64,000 nt of DNA, from contig NZ_CP047211.1 in assembly GCF_030408795.1 (NCBI RefSeq), positions 1,674,001 through 1,738,000 on the forward strand. Reading direction: 5' to 3'. The translations under genes and the position numbers were made by a program. Below the pieces are notes generated by a model. The model had not been told where the DNA came from and did not search any database. It worked only from the letters and a program-made list of their open reading frames with translations. Below are positions 17,851 through 26,879 of this stretch, piece by piece; within the stretch, counting starts at the first letter, position 1, and every line of letters begins with the position of its first letter. The DNA comes from Corynebacterium hansenii (lineage in GTDB: Bacteria > Actinomycetota > Actinomycetes > Mycobacteriales > Mycobacteriaceae).

Positions 17851-17856
17851 TAAACT
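17851..17856 (+). promoter_or_regulatory. -10 element of a leaderless gnd promoter
   Basis: TAAACT (TANNNT) ends 7 bases before the gnd ATG at 17864, which would put transcription start on the A of the start codon. No ribosome binding site precedes the ATG, which agrees with a leaderless transcript. Confidence 0.6.
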
Positions 17857-17863
17857 GACGGGC

Positions 17864-19306
17864 ATGGACAACGAGAAGCAGCAAGCACAGATCGGCGTCG
17901 TCGGTCTCGCAGTCATGGGCTCGAACATCGCCCGCAACTTCGCCCGCAACGGCCACACCGTCGCGGTGTACAACCGCAGCCCGGAGAAGACCCGCGCCCT
18001 CATCGCCGACCACGGCGACGAGGGGTCCTTCGTGCCCTCGGAGACCATCGGGGATTTCGTGGCCTCGCTGGAGCGCCCGCGCCGCGCCCTGATCATGGTG
18101 CAGGCCGGCCCCGCCACCGACGCCGTCATCGAGCAGCTCGCCGACGCGATGGAGGAGGGCGACATCATCATCGACGGCGGCAACTCGCTGTACACCGACA
18201 CCATCCGCCGCGAAAAGGAGATCCGCGCCCGCGGCCTGCACTACGTCGGCGCCGGCATCTCCGGCGGCGAGGAGGGCGCGCTCAACGGCCCGTCGATCAT
18301 GCCGGGCGGCACCGCCGAGTCCTACGAGTCCCTCGGCCCGCTGCTGGAATCCGTGTCCGCGCACGTCGACGGCGTGCCCTGCTGCACCCACATCTCCACC
18401 GACGGCGCCGGGCACTTCGTCAAGATGGTCCACAACGGCATCGAGTACGCCGACATGCAGGTCATCGGCGAGGCGTACCAGCTGCTGCGCGACGCCGCGG
18501 GCCTGTCCCCGGCGGAGATCGCCGACGTGTTCCGCGAGTGGAACGCCGGCGACCTCGACTCCTACCTGGTGGAGATCACCGCCGAGGTGCTGTCGCAGGT
18601 CGACGCCGCCACCGGGCAGCCGCTGGTCGACGTCATCGTGGACGCCGCCGGCCAGAAGGGCACGGGCCGCTGGACGGTCAAGGCCGCCCTGGACCTGGGC
18701 ATCCCGGTCACCGGCATCGGCGAGGCCGTCTTCGCCCGCGCGCTGTCGTCGTCCCTGGACCAGCGCGCCGCCGCCCGCGACCTGCCCTCCGGCGAGCTCA
18801 CCGGCCGTCCCGCCGACCGCGACGAGTTCATCGAGAAGGTCCGCCGCGCGCTCTACGCCTCGAAGATCGTGGCGTACTCGCAGGGCTTCGACGAGATCAA
18901 CGCCGGCGCCGCCGAATACGGCTGGGACATCGACCGCGGCGCGCTGGCCACCATCTGGCGCGGCGGCTGCATCATCCGCGCCCGCTTCCTCGACCGCATC
19001 AAGGAGGCCTACGACCGCGATCCGGAACTGCCGGCCCTGCTGCTGGACCCGTACTTCCGCGACCAGGTCACCGAGTGCCTGGATGCGTGGCGCGACGTCG
19101 TGGTCACCGCCACCCGCATGGGCCTGCCGGCCCCGGTGTTCTCGTCCTCGCTGGCCTACTACGACGCCCTGCGCGCCGAGCGCCTCCCGGCTGCCCTGAT
19201 CCAGGGCCAGCGCGACTTCTTCGGCGCCCACACCTACCGGCGCACGGACAAGGAGGGCTCCTTCCACACGCTGTGGTCGGGCGACCGCTCCGAGGTGGAG
19301 GCGTAG
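17864..19306 (+). CDS. gnd: 6-phosphogluconate dehydrogenase (decarboxylating)
   Basis: Oxidises 6-phosphogluconate to ribulose 5-phosphate and CO2 with NADP in the oxidative pentose phosphate pathway; cytosolic dimer. The product has 480 residues, the usual length. The dinucleotide fold starts at IGVVGLAVMGSNIARN. The second glycine-containing motif GAGISGGEEGALNGPSIMPGG and the catalytic lysine region GHFVKMVHNGIEYADMQ are intact, and the C-terminal tail FGAHTYRRTDKEGSFHTLW is the typical substrate-binding end. The start at 17864 matches the leaderless -10. The gene order gnd followed by two CNNM genes resembles M. tuberculosis gnd1 with Rv1842c/Rv1841c, with guaB1 absent here and a helicase gene in its place. 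Confidence 0.97.
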   Translation: MDNEKQQAQIGVVGLAVMGSNIARNFARNGHTVAVYNRSPEKTRALIADHGDEGSFVPSETIGDFVASLERPRRALIMVQAGPATDAVIEQLADAMEEGDIIIDGGNSLYTDTIRREKEIRARGLHYVGAGISGGEEGALNGPSIMPGGTAESYESLGPLLESVSAHVDGVPCCTHISTDGAGHFVKMVHNGIEYADMQVIGEAYQLLRDAAGLSPAEIADVFREWNAGDLDSYLVEITAEVLSQVDAATGQPLVDVIVDAAGQKGTGRWTVKAALDLGIPVTGIGEAVFARALSSSLDQRAAARDLPSGELTGRPADRDEFIEKVRRALYASKIVAYSQGFDEINAGAAEYGWDIDRGALATIWRGGCIIRARFLDRIKEAYDRDPELPALLLDPYFRDQVTECLDAWRDVVVTATRMGLPAPVFSSSLAYYDALRAERLPAALIQGQRDFFGAHTYRRTDKEGSFHTLWSGDRSEVEA

Positions 19307-20643
19307 ACATCACCGGCATCTCCTCCCCTTCCTTCGGGGAGCTCGGGGCGTCGGAGGCCGTGCGCCGCACCCTGCGATCCATGCGCGTCACCGAGCCGAC
19401 GCCGATCCAGGCGGCCGTCCTGCCCGACGCCCTCGCCGGCCGCGACATCCTCGGCCGCGCCCCCACGGGGTCCGGCAAGACGCTGGCGTTCGGCATCCCG
19501 CTGGTCCAGGCGCTGGCGGGGTCGGCATCGCGGCCGGGCCGCCCGCGTGGCCTGGTCATCGCCCCGACCCGCGAGCTCGCCGACCAGATCGCCGACGTCC
19601 TCGGCGATCTCGGTGCGGCGGCCGGCCTGCGGGTGCGGGCCTTCGTCGGCGGCGAGAACATCGCGCGGCAGAAGCTCACGCTCGCCGCGCCCGTCGACAT
19701 CGCCGTGGTCACCCCGGGCCGCGCGCACGATTTGCGCCGGAAGGGATGGCTTTCGCTTGACGACGTCGCCGTCGCGGTCATCGACGAGGCCGACGAGTTG
19801 GCGGCGCTGGGGTTCCTGCCCGACGTCCTCGGCCTCCTTCGCGCCACTCCGGCGGGGGCGGTGCGCATGCTGTTTTCCGCGACGCTCGACGCCGCCGCCG
19901 AGGCGCTCATGGAGGGGCGGTCCCCGGCCCGCCACGAGGTGTCCGAGGCCGTCGTGTCGGTGGAGACGATGAAGCACCTGGTCTTCCGGGTGCCCGACAA
20001 CGACGCCGCCGACGCCGTCACCGCATGGATCGCCGCCCGCGAGGGCCGGGTGGTGCTCTTCGGCAACACCCGCCACCGCGTCACCGGCCTGGCCGAGTTC
20101 CTGGCCGGCCAGGGCATCCGAGCCGAGGCGCTGCACGGCGACCGCGGCCAAACCGCCCGCCGCAAGGCGCTGGCCGATTTCGCCTCGGGCGAGATCCCCG
20201 TCCTTGTGGCCACCGACGTCGCCGCCCGCGGCATCGACGTCGATTCCCTCGACCTGGTCGTCCACGTCGACCCACCGCCGGAGGCCGCCACCTACGTCCA
20301 CCGTTCCGGCCGCACGGCGCGCGCCGGCGCGACGGGCACGGTGGTGACCATCGTCCGCGACCGGCAGGCCGACGCCGTCGCGGACATGCTGCGCGCCGCC
20401 GGCGTGGACCCCGAGATCATCGACGTCTCCCCCGGTTCGAAGGCGCTGAAGAAGTGGACCGGCGCCCGCAAACCCCCGGGCCCCGCACGCGGGCGGAGCG
20501 GGTCGGGAGCCGGCCGGGAGGCACGCGGCTCGGGGCAGGGCGCGGGCCGTCGTCAAGCGGGAACCGGACGGGGGAAGCCCGGCCGGGGTCCGGCGCGCGC
20601 CTCGCGCCCCCACCGGCCCAAGCGCAAGCGCGGCAAGAAGTAG
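19273..20643 (+). CDS. DEAD-box ATP-dependent RNA helicase
   Basis: All helicase motifs are present: Q motif TPIQ, motif I APTGSGKT (about residue 62), APTRELADQ, TPGR, the DEAD box VIDEADEL (about 169), SAT (about 202), ATDVAARGID and HRSGRTARAG (about 343). A basic Arg/Gly/Lys-rich tail of about 70 residues probably binds RNA. The start is uncertain. The GTG at 19273 overlaps gnd by 34 bases, with AAGGAGGG rather far away (about 15 bases). The next in-frame GTG or ATG would remove the aromatic part of the Q motif. The best-spaced Shine-Dalgarno (GGTGGAGG, 19294-19301) instead precedes an ATC at 19309. A role in RNA unwinding or ribosome assembly is inferred from the family. Confidence 0.88.
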   Translation: MVGRPLRGGGVDITGISSPSFGELGASEAVRRTLRSMRVTEPTPIQAAVLPDALAGRDILGRAPTGSGKTLAFGIPLVQALAGSASRPGRPRGLVIAPTRELADQIADVLGDLGAAAGLRVRAFVGGENIARQKLTLAAPVDIAVVTPGRAHDLRRKGWLSLDDVAVAVIDEADELAALGFLPDVLGLLRATPAGAVRMLFSATLDAAAEALMEGRSPARHEVSEAVVSVETMKHLVFRVPDNDAADAVTAWIAAREGRVVLFGNTRHRVTGLAEFLAGQGIRAEALHGDRGQTARRKALADFASGEIPVLVATDVAARGIDVDSLDLVVHVDPPPEAATYVHRSGRTARAGATGTVVTIVRDRQADAVADMLRAAGVDPEIIDVSPGSKALKKWTGARKPPGPARGRSGSGAGREARGSGQGAGRRQAGTGRGKPGRGPARASRPHRPKRKRGKK

Positions 20644-20726
20644 CGGCAAGAAGCAGGCGCAAAACGGGAGGGGCACGGCACCGGCGGGAACGGCCGGGTC
20701 GGCGGGCCCCCACGGCCGCGGCGGAG

Positions 20727-20732
20727 TAGGAT
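20727..20732 (+). promoter_or_regulatory. Putative -10 element of the CNNM operon
   Basis: TAGGAT (TANNNT) lies 12 bases before the ATG at 20745, giving a predicted leader of only about 6 bases. There is no Shine-Dalgarno in the gap. The assignment rests on the hexamer and its position only. Confidence 0.4.
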
Positions 20733-20744
20733 CTTTCCCTAATC

Positions 20745-22130
20745 ATGGACATATTCCTCAACATCGTCGCGGTCCTCGGCTTCATCGCGCTGACCGCGGG
20801 CACGGGGCTGTTCGTCGCCTTCGAGTTCGCGCTGACCGGCGTGGAGCGCTCGTCGATCGACAATGACGTGCGCAAGCGCGGCGACGGGCAGGCGCATTCC
20901 GTGCGCAAGGCCCACAACCGCCTGTCGTTCCACCTTTCCGGGGCGCAGCTGGGCATCACGCTGACCACGCTGGCCACCGGCTTTTTGGCGGAGCCGGTGC
21001 TCGCCCGCTACTTCGGCCCGATGCTCGGATGGGTCGGACTTCCGGAAACCGCGACCGGACCGACCGCGCTGGTGCTGGCGCTGATCGTGGCCACCGGGCT
21101 GTCGATGATCTACGGCGAACTGGTGCCCAAGAACATCGCCATCACCGAGCCGCTGGCCGTCGCCCGCTTCACCGCCCGGCCCGTGATGTGGTTCAACTGG
21201 GCGTTCCACATGTTCATCCAGTCGATGAACCTCACCGCCAACTGGATGGTGCGCAAGCTGGGCATCGAACCCGCCGACGAACTGGCGTCGGCGCGCTCGC
21301 CGCAGGAGCTCGGCGCGCTCGTGCGGAACTCCGCCCGGCACGGCGCGCTGGACAAGTCGAAGGCGCAGGTGCTGCAGAGCTCCCTGGAATTCGGCGAAAC
21401 CACCGCCGAGGACCTGATGACGCCGCGGTCGACCATCATTTCGCTCGACGTCGACGACACCGTCGCCGACCTGCTGGCCACCGCCCTGGAATCCGGCCGC
21501 TCCCGCTTCCCCGTCACCGACGGCGACCTCGACGCCACCGTCGGCGTCGTCCACGTCAAGGACGCGTTCACCGTGCCCGCCGCCCGCCGCACGACGACCC
21601 GCGTCGCCGAACTGGCCCGGCAGGTTCCGGTGCTTCCGCAATCCCTCGACGGCGACGCCGTGCTCGAGGCGGTCCGGTCGGCGGGTTCGCAGATCGCCCT
21701 GGTCGCCGACGAATACGGGGGCACGGCGGGCATCGTCACCATCGAGGACGTCGTCGAGGAGATCCTCGGCGAGGTCTACGACGAGTACGACGACGCCGAA
21801 GCCGAGCAGGAAGTCCGCCGCGTCACCGAAGGCTGGGACTGCTCCGGTCTGGTGCGCGTCGACGACCTGCCCCAGAAGGTCGGGTACTTCGCGCCCGACG
21901 GCGACCACGAGACCCTGGGCGGCGTGATCATGCTGGCGCTCGGCCGCATCCCCGCCGAAGGCGACGTGGTGCTGCTGCCGGAGACCGACCGCGACATGCT
22001 CGACGAGTTCGAATCCGGCATCGCGGGCCGCTGGTACGCCCGCATTCTGGCGATGGACGGCCGCCGCGTCGACCGGGCCCTGCTGATCCCCGTGACCCGG
22101 GAGCGCGCGAAGGAGATGTTCGACCGATGA
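20745..22130 (+). CDS. CNNM/HlyC-CorC family membrane protein 1
   Basis: 461 residues. It has an N-terminal DUF21 (CNNM transmembrane) domain of about 180 residues with 3-4 hydrophobic segments, then a pair of CBS domains (starting near residue 224 at MTPRSTIISLD) and a C-terminal CorC/HlyC domain (from about 358, GWDCSGLVRVDDL). Proteins of this type are linked to Mg2+/Co2+ export or magnesium homeostasis; older annotations call them hemolysins. The gene overlaps the next CNNM gene by four bases (ATGA), so the two are probably made in equal amounts and may form a heteromer. It corresponds in order to M. tuberculosis Rv1842c. Confidence 0.9.
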   Translation: MDIFLNIVAVLGFIALTAGTGLFVAFEFALTGVERSSIDNDVRKRGDGQAHSVRKAHNRLSFHLSGAQLGITLTTLATGFLAEPVLARYFGPMLGWVGLPETATGPTALVLALIVATGLSMIYGELVPKNIAITEPLAVARFTARPVMWFNWAFHMFIQSMNLTANWMVRKLGIEPADELASARSPQELGALVRNSARHGALDKSKAQVLQSSLEFGETTAEDLMTPRSTIISLDVDDTVADLLATALESGRSRFPVTDGDLDATVGVVHVKDAFTVPAARRTTTRVAELARQVPVLPQSLDGDAVLEAVRSAGSQIALVADEYGGTAGIVTIEDVVEEILGEVYDEYDDAEAEQEVRRVTEGWDCSGLVRVDDLPQKVGYFAPDGDHETLGGVIMLALGRIPAEGDVVLLPETDRDMLDEFESGIAGRWYARILAMDGRRVDRALLIPVTRERAKEMFDR

Positions 22131-23473
22131 GCGACTGGTTCGGCATCGCCCTCACGTTCCTGCTGCTGGCGTTCAACGCCTTCTTCGTCGGCGCGGAATT
22201 CGCGCTGATCGCCGCGCGCCGCGACCGCCTGGAGGCGCTGATCGCCCAGGGCAAGAAGCGCGCGAAAACCGTGCTCGGCGCCACCGAGCACCTGTCGATG
22301 ATGCTCGCCGCCGCCCAGCTGGGCATCACCGTGTGCTCGCTGCTGCTGGGCAAGGTCTCCGAGCCGGCGATCGCCCACCTGCTGGAGGAGCCGTTCGGCT
22401 CCCTGGGCGTCCCGGAGTCGCTGCTCCACCCGATCAGCTTCGCCATCGCGCTGATGCTCGTGTCGATCCTGCACATCCTGCTCGGCGAAATGGTGCCCAA
22501 GAACATCGCCCTGGCCGGCCCGGAGACGATGGCCATGTGGCTGACGCCGGTGCACCTGGCGTTCTACAAGGTGACCAAGCCCCTGCTGCTGTTCTTCAAC
22601 TGGGTCGCCCGCCACACGTTGGCGCTGTTCGGCATCACCCAGAAGGACGAGCTGGACTCGACGGTCAACACCGACGAACTCGCGTCGATGATCGCGGAGT
22701 CGCGGCAGGAGGGCCTGCTCGACGACGAGGAGCACTTCCGCCTCAACCGCGCGCTGTCCTCGGAGAACCGCTCGATCCGCGAGGTGCTGATCGTGCCGTC
22801 GAAGATCCGCACGGTGCCGACCTCCCCGACGGTCGGCGACCTGGAGGCGGCGGTGACCGAAACGGGCTTCTCCCGGTTCCCCGTCGCCGACGCAGACGGC
22901 GGTTACCGCGGGTACGTCCACGTCAAGGACGTGCTCGACCGCGTCCTGGACCCTGCATCCGGGCCCGAGACCCCGATCCCCGACGAGGAAATCCGCGAGC
23001 TCATCGCCGTCGACGCCGACGGCGCCCTCGACCGCACCATGCGCGAGATGCGCCGCCGTTCGGCGCACATGGCCATGGCCGTCGAGGGCGTCGAGCCGGT
23101 GGGCATCGTGGCGCTGGAGGACCTCATCGAGGAGCACATCGGCGTCGTCCGAGACTGGACCCACGAAACCAACCGCGCCATGGCGACGCGCCCCGGGCGC
23201 GCCACCGCCCAGGGCACCGCGGCGAAGGCCGCCCAGGCGAGGACCGCGGCGGTGCGCGCGGCGGCCAAGGCGGGGACCAAGGCACCCGCGTCGAAGGCGG
23301 CACCGAAACCCGCACCGAAGCCGGCCCAGAACCCGGGGCAGAACCCGGGGCAGAGTACGGAACATAAGTCGACGCACGGCCCCGCGCAGCATCCGGCACC
23401 CGGCCCCGCGCAGAATCCGGCCGAGATCCAGTCCCACAACCCGCCGAAGCACGGCGGCCCCCGCGGCGCATGA
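22127..23473 (+). CDS. CNNM/HlyC-CorC family membrane protein 2, lacking the CorC domain
   Basis: 448 residues. DUF21 transmembrane domain (MSDWFGIALTFLLLAFNAFFVGAEFALIAARR ... continuing to about 190), then CBS domains (about 220-340). Where protein 1 has a CorC/HlyC domain, this one has a disordered tail of about 100 residues rich in Ala, Lys, Pro, Gln and Asn, with repeats such as QNPGQNPGQ and GPAQHPAPGPAQ. The ATG at 22127 overlaps the stop of protein 1 and the stop overlaps the ATG of the next gene, so three genes form one translational chain. The loss of the CorC domain suggests a division of labour with protein 1 (inference). Confidence 0.88.
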   Translation: MSDWFGIALTFLLLAFNAFFVGAEFALIAARRDRLEALIAQGKKRAKTVLGATEHLSMMLAAAQLGITVCSLLLGKVSEPAIAHLLEEPFGSLGVPESLLHPISFAIALMLVSILHILLGEMVPKNIALAGPETMAMWLTPVHLAFYKVTKPLLLFFNWVARHTLALFGITQKDELDSTVNTDELASMIAESRQEGLLDDEEHFRLNRALSSENRSIREVLIVPSKIRTVPTSPTVGDLEAAVTETGFSRFPVADADGGYRGYVHVKDVLDRVLDPASGPETPIPDEEIRELIAVDADGALDRTMREMRRRSAHMAMAVEGVEPVGIVALEDLIEEHIGVVRDWTHETNRAMATRPGRATAQGTAAKAAQARTAAVRAAAKAGTKAPASKAAPKPAPKPAQNPGQNPGQSTEHKSTHGPAQHPAPGPAQNPAEIQSHNPPKHGGPRGA

Positions 23474-24414
23474 CGGCCGGCGAGACCTCCGGCACCCGCG
23501 TCGACTCCGGACTCGGCTCCGGCCCTCGCGACCACTCCACCGCCGACGTGGTGCTGCCGCTCGACGAATGGCTGCACCGCGCCCGCGCCCATGCCCGCCG
23601 CGCCGATGAACTGTGCGCCGGCCACCTGGAGCGTCGCTCGCGCGGTCTGAAGCACCCGGTTTGGGACTTCCTCTTCGAGTACTACCCCGTGCGGCCGGGC
23701 GTGCTGCGCCGGTGGACGCCCGGCCTCGGCGTCGCCCTGGCCGGCGCCGACGACCCCCGTGCCGCCGAACACGTGTCGCACATGCGCGATTTCCGCGTCG
23801 GCGCCGACGGCATCGCGCGGCTTGATCGCGCCGCCCTCGCCGCCCGCCGCGGGAAGGCGATTTCCTACGTCGCAGATCTGCTCGCGGGGACCATGGCCAA
23901 CGACGCCCACTTCGACTGCTTCGGGCTGCACGAATGGGCGATGGTCTACCGCGCCGACGAAACCCGCCACGCCGTTCCCCTGCGCCTCGGGCGCGCGGCG
24001 ACGGATCGCGTCGTGGAGGCCAACAGGGTGCGGTGCACGCATTACGACGCCTACCGGTTCTTCACTCCCGACGCGGTGCCGCTGAACGAGAACCGGCCGA
24101 CTCGCGCCACGCAACCGGCCTGCGAACAGGGCGGCTGCCTGCACGCGAACATGGACCTGTACAAGTGGGCCACGAAGCTCGGCCCCCTCGTCCCCGGCGA
24201 GCTGTGGCTCGACGCGTTCGAACTGGCCCGCGACGTGCGGCGCCTGGACATGGAGGCGTCTCCCTACGACTTGGCCGATCACGGATTCGAGCCCGTCCGG
24301 ATAGAAACTCCCGAGGGCAAGGCCGAGTACGTAGCCAGGCAGCGGGATTTGGCGGGGCGCGCCGCGCCGATTCGCACGGAGTTGCTCCGATTGGCGAGGT
24401 CATTTCACGGCTAA
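23470..24414 (+). CDS. Conserved actinobacterial protein often annotated as 3-methyladenine DNA glycosylase
   Basis: 314 residues. I recognise the family by HPVWDFLFEYYP, FGLHEWAMVY, THYDAYRFFTP and the block QPACEQGGCLHANMDLYKWA followed by ELARDVRRLDMEASPYDL. It is commonly annotated as a 3-methyladenine DNA glycosylase, but I see no helix-hairpin-helix-GPD motif and regard that name as unproven. The conserved His, Cys, Asp and Glu residues could bind a metal. The start (ATG at 23470) overlaps the second CNNM stop (ATGA). Co-translation with two CNNM proteins suggests a cytoplasmic role tied to them, perhaps nucleotide- or metal-related, which is inference only. Confidence 0.7.
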   Translation: MTAGETSGTRVDSGLGSGPRDHSTADVVLPLDEWLHRARAHARRADELCAGHLERRSRGLKHPVWDFLFEYYPVRPGVLRRWTPGLGVALAGADDPRAAEHVSHMRDFRVGADGIARLDRAALAARRGKAISYVADLLAGTMANDAHFDCFGLHEWAMVYRADETRHAVPLRLGRAATDRVVEANRVRCTHYDAYRFFTPDAVPLNENRPTRATQPACEQGGCLHANMDLYKWATKLGPLVPGELWLDAFELARDVRRLDMEASPYDLADHGFEPVRIETPEGKAEYVARQRDLAGRAAPIRTELLRLARSFHG

Positions 24415-24466
24415 AGTGGTCAGCGAACGGCGTACATCAGTCGCATCCATGAGGAGCTGAGCAACC

Positions 24467-26143
24467 GTGGGCAGGCATTCCGACGGCAAGCCGAACTATC
24501 GCGTGGCCAAGGGGCCGTTGATCGTGGTGCTCGTGGCGATCCTCGTGGGAGCCATGATCTTCGCCTGGTTCGCCCTGCGGGCCTCCGAGCGCGAGGAGCT
24601 CGGCGCCGGCGGCAAGTGCGTCAAGGGCGACCTGACGCTCGTGGTCACCGCCGACCCCGCCGTGGCCGGAGCCGTGCGCGACAAGGTGAACGAATGGGCC
24701 GCGACCGAGCCCGTCGTCCGCGACTACTGCGTGCGCCCGCAGGTGACCGTCAACGGTTCGCAGCAGATCCTCGACGTAATCCGCGAACAGGGGGACGACG
24801 GGGGCGCCGGCGGTGCCGGGGGCTTCAAGCCGGTCCTGCCGGCGGTGTGGGTCCCCGCCGACGACTCCTTCGTCGACGCCGCCCGGGGTGCCGGCACCGT
24901 CGGCGCCGACGGCGACATCGCCCGCTTCGCCCCTGAGCCCGTCGGCCTGGCGGTCCGCTCCGACCGGGCCCCGGAGCTGGAGGGCAAGTCCTGGACGGAC
25001 CTCGCAGGAACCGAGGGCCTGATCATCGCCACGCCCGGCGGTTCCGACGCGGTGACGTCGTCGATCGTCAATGCCCGGCTCGCGCCCGACGCCGCACCCG
25101 GCGATCTCATCGGGGTCTCCGAGCCGCGGTTGGCCGCTGGCGGCCGCTTCACCTCCGAAGCGTTGCTCGGTCAGCTGGCCAATGGCACGGCCGAGGGATA
25201 CGCCGCCGTGGCGGCCACGAAATCCATGGTCGACGCGGCCGCGAAATCGGGGGCGCAGGGCTTGACCTTCCTCTCGCCGGAAGGATCGCCGTCGCTGTCC
25301 GCGCCGATGGTCGCCTTCACCTCCGGCGGACCCATCGACGAGACGAATGCGCGCGCGGCGGCGGACCTGGTCAAGTTCGCCCGCAAGAACGGCGTCGACG
25401 CCGACGGGCCGGACGGGGGCGGTGAAGGCGCGGCCGGACCGCTCGCGGGGCCCGCCGGCGAAATCGTGCCCGGGGTCGCCGCCCGGAAGACCGATCCCGG
25501 GGCCGGCGCGCCGATCGACTCCCCCGCCCCGGCACCCGAGGGCGCGCCCGGCGGAGACCCCGGCGCCGCCCCGCCCGCTCCGGCCATCGAGCCCGCGGGA
25601 TCGACTCTGGTGCTGCTGGACACGTCCGCAGGCGTCGATCTGGAGCCCGTGCGCGCGACGTTGACCCCGCTGCTCGGCCAGGCCGCCGAGGGCGAGGGCC
25701 GCCGGGTGGCGCTGTGGAATTACTCCTCCCCCATGTCGCCGGGCGTGACCAGCCCGGTCCGCCCGAACGTCCTGTTCGGGCCGGGCGCGAAGGACCGGTC
25801 CATCGAAATGCTGGGTCAGTTCGGCACGGGCGGCGACCCGTGGCTGTGGCGGTCGATCGGGCCGGCCGTCGAGTACGCCGCCGAAGCGTGGGCGCCCGGC
25901 GTAGCCAACCGCGTGGTGCTGGTGACAACTGGAAGGGACGCCACGGAAGACGATGCCCGGGCGGCGATCGACGGCATCAGGGCGGCCGCGACCACGGACC
26001 GGGCGGTGCGCGTCGACGTGGTCATCATCGGCGAGGACGCCACGGGCGGTGCGTTGCAGCGGCTGGCCGACGAAACCGGTGGTGCGGTGCACGTCGCCGG
26101 GGCCGACCTGCACGGAGCCTTCGTCGCGGCCATGGGGCTCTAG
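24467..26143 (+). CDS. Membrane-anchored solute-binding and VWA domain protein
   Basis: 558 residues. A short basic cytoplasmic end is followed by one signal-anchor helix (about 17-37), an extracellular periplasmic-binding-protein-like domain (about 50-300: LTLVVTADPAVAGAV, AVWVPADDSFVDAA, GSDAVTSSIV), a Pro/Ala/Gly-rich linker (about 300-375) and a VWA-like domain (from about 378: LVLLDTSAGVDL). The MIDAS is degenerate (DTSAG). The GTG start at 24467 has AGGAG 10 bases upstream; TAAAGT at 24412-24417 could be its -10 element. Similar proteins in Corynebacteriales are named substrate-binding and VWA domain proteins. Function unknown; a cell-envelope role is inferred from topology. Confidence 0.8.
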   Translation: MGRHSDGKPNYRVAKGPLIVVLVAILVGAMIFAWFALRASEREELGAGGKCVKGDLTLVVTADPAVAGAVRDKVNEWAATEPVVRDYCVRPQVTVNGSQQILDVIREQGDDGGAGGAGGFKPVLPAVWVPADDSFVDAARGAGTVGADGDIARFAPEPVGLAVRSDRAPELEGKSWTDLAGTEGLIIATPGGSDAVTSSIVNARLAPDAAPGDLIGVSEPRLAAGGRFTSEALLGQLANGTAEGYAAVAATKSMVDAAAKSGAQGLTFLSPEGSPSLSAPMVAFTSGGPIDETNARAAADLVKFARKNGVDADGPDGGGEGAAGPLAGPAGEIVPGVAARKTDPGAGAPIDSPAPAPEGAPGGDPGAAPPAPAIEPAGSTLVLLDTSAGVDLEPVRATLTPLLGQAAEGEGRRVALWNYSSPMSPGVTSPVRPNVLFGPGAKDRSIEMLGQFGTGGDPWLWRSIGPAVEYAAEAWAPGVANRVVLVTTGRDATEDDARAAIDGIRAAATTDRAVRVDVVIIGEDATGGALQRLADETGGAVHVAGADLHGAFVAAMGL

Positions 26144-26167
26144 GGCGCGGCACCCACTTACGCGAAA

Positions 26168-26193
26168 ACGCCCCGCGGGGAGATGCGGGGCGT
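26168..26193 (-). terminator. Intrinsic terminator between convergent genes
   Basis: A perfect 9-bp stem (ACGCCCCGC with GCGGGGCGT) and an 8-base loop. On the minus strand it is followed by TTTTCGCG, so it ends the MerR-gene transcript; on the plus strand the hairpin follows the solute-binding/VWA gene without a T run. Confidence 0.8.
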
Positions 26194-26203
26194 CATCGGA
26201 TCG

Positions 26204-26782
26204 TCAGCCGATGCGGCGACGGCGGCGGGCGGCCAGCTCGTCGACGGGGGCCTCGACCGGAGTGCCGTCGACGCGCTCCGACGGGAAGCTGGCGATGGAG
26301 CCGGCGAGCTCCTTCATGATGCCCGGCACGGCGATGCCGAACACGCCCTGGCCGCCGTTGAGCAGGTCGATGACCTCCTCGTTGGAGCGACACTGGTAAA
26401 CGGTGCGGCCGTCGGAGACCAGGGTGATGGTCGCCAGGTCGTCGACGCCCAGGTCGCGGAGCTTGTCCACGGCCAGGCGGATGTTCTGCAGGGAAATGCC
26501 GGTGTCCAGCAGTCCGCGGACGATCTTCAGCACGAGGATGTCGCGGAAGGAGTAGAGGCGCTGCGAGCCGGAGCCGTGCGCGTTGCGGATGGACGGCTCG
26601 ACCAGCCCGGTGCGGGCCCAGTAGTCGAGTTGACGGTATGTGATTCCCGCGGCCTGGCAGGCGATGGGCACGCGGTAGCCCACTTCCTCGTCCGGTCCCA
26701 TGTCGAACAGCGACTCCTGGACGCCGGCATCGACGGCATCCTTTTCGGAGCCCTGGCGATCAGCGATGCGATCGTCGGCCAT
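26204..26782 (-). CDS. MerR-family transcriptional regulator (Rv1830-like)
   Basis: 192 residues from the ATG at 26782 (MADDRIADRQ), which has GGGGAG about 9 bases upstream; a GTG at 26809 is the alternative. The MerR helix-turn-helix reads VGYRVPIACQAAGITYRQLDYWARTGLVEPSIR and the wing RLYSFRDILVLKIVRGLLDTGISLQNIR. The C-terminal domain (TITLVSDGRTVYQCRSNEEVIDLLNGGQGVFGIAV) is the one found in Rv1830 and its orthologs, and it is not a metal-binding MerR end. In mycobacteria the gene sits in the garA-Rv1828-Rv1829-Rv1830 cluster, which is conserved here. The 285-base upstream region holds repeats that could be its operator. Confidence 0.9.
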   Translation of the reverse strand: MADDRIADRQGSEKDAVDAGVQESLFDMGPDEEVGYRVPIACQAAGITYRQLDYWARTGLVEPSIRNAHGSGSQRLYSFRDILVLKIVRGLLDTGISLQNIRLAVDKLRDLGVDDLATITLVSDGRTVYQCRSNEEVIDLLNGGQGVFGIAVPGIMKELAGSIASFPSERVDGTPVEAPVDELAARRRRRIG

Positions 26783-26879
26783 GTTCGTGTTCTCCCCTGG
26801 TAGTTCCACTGTTGTCGTTCATCTTTCGCCAAGGTTAGGGCACTGTCAACAGGATTCGGGCCGACACGCCGCATGTCTA

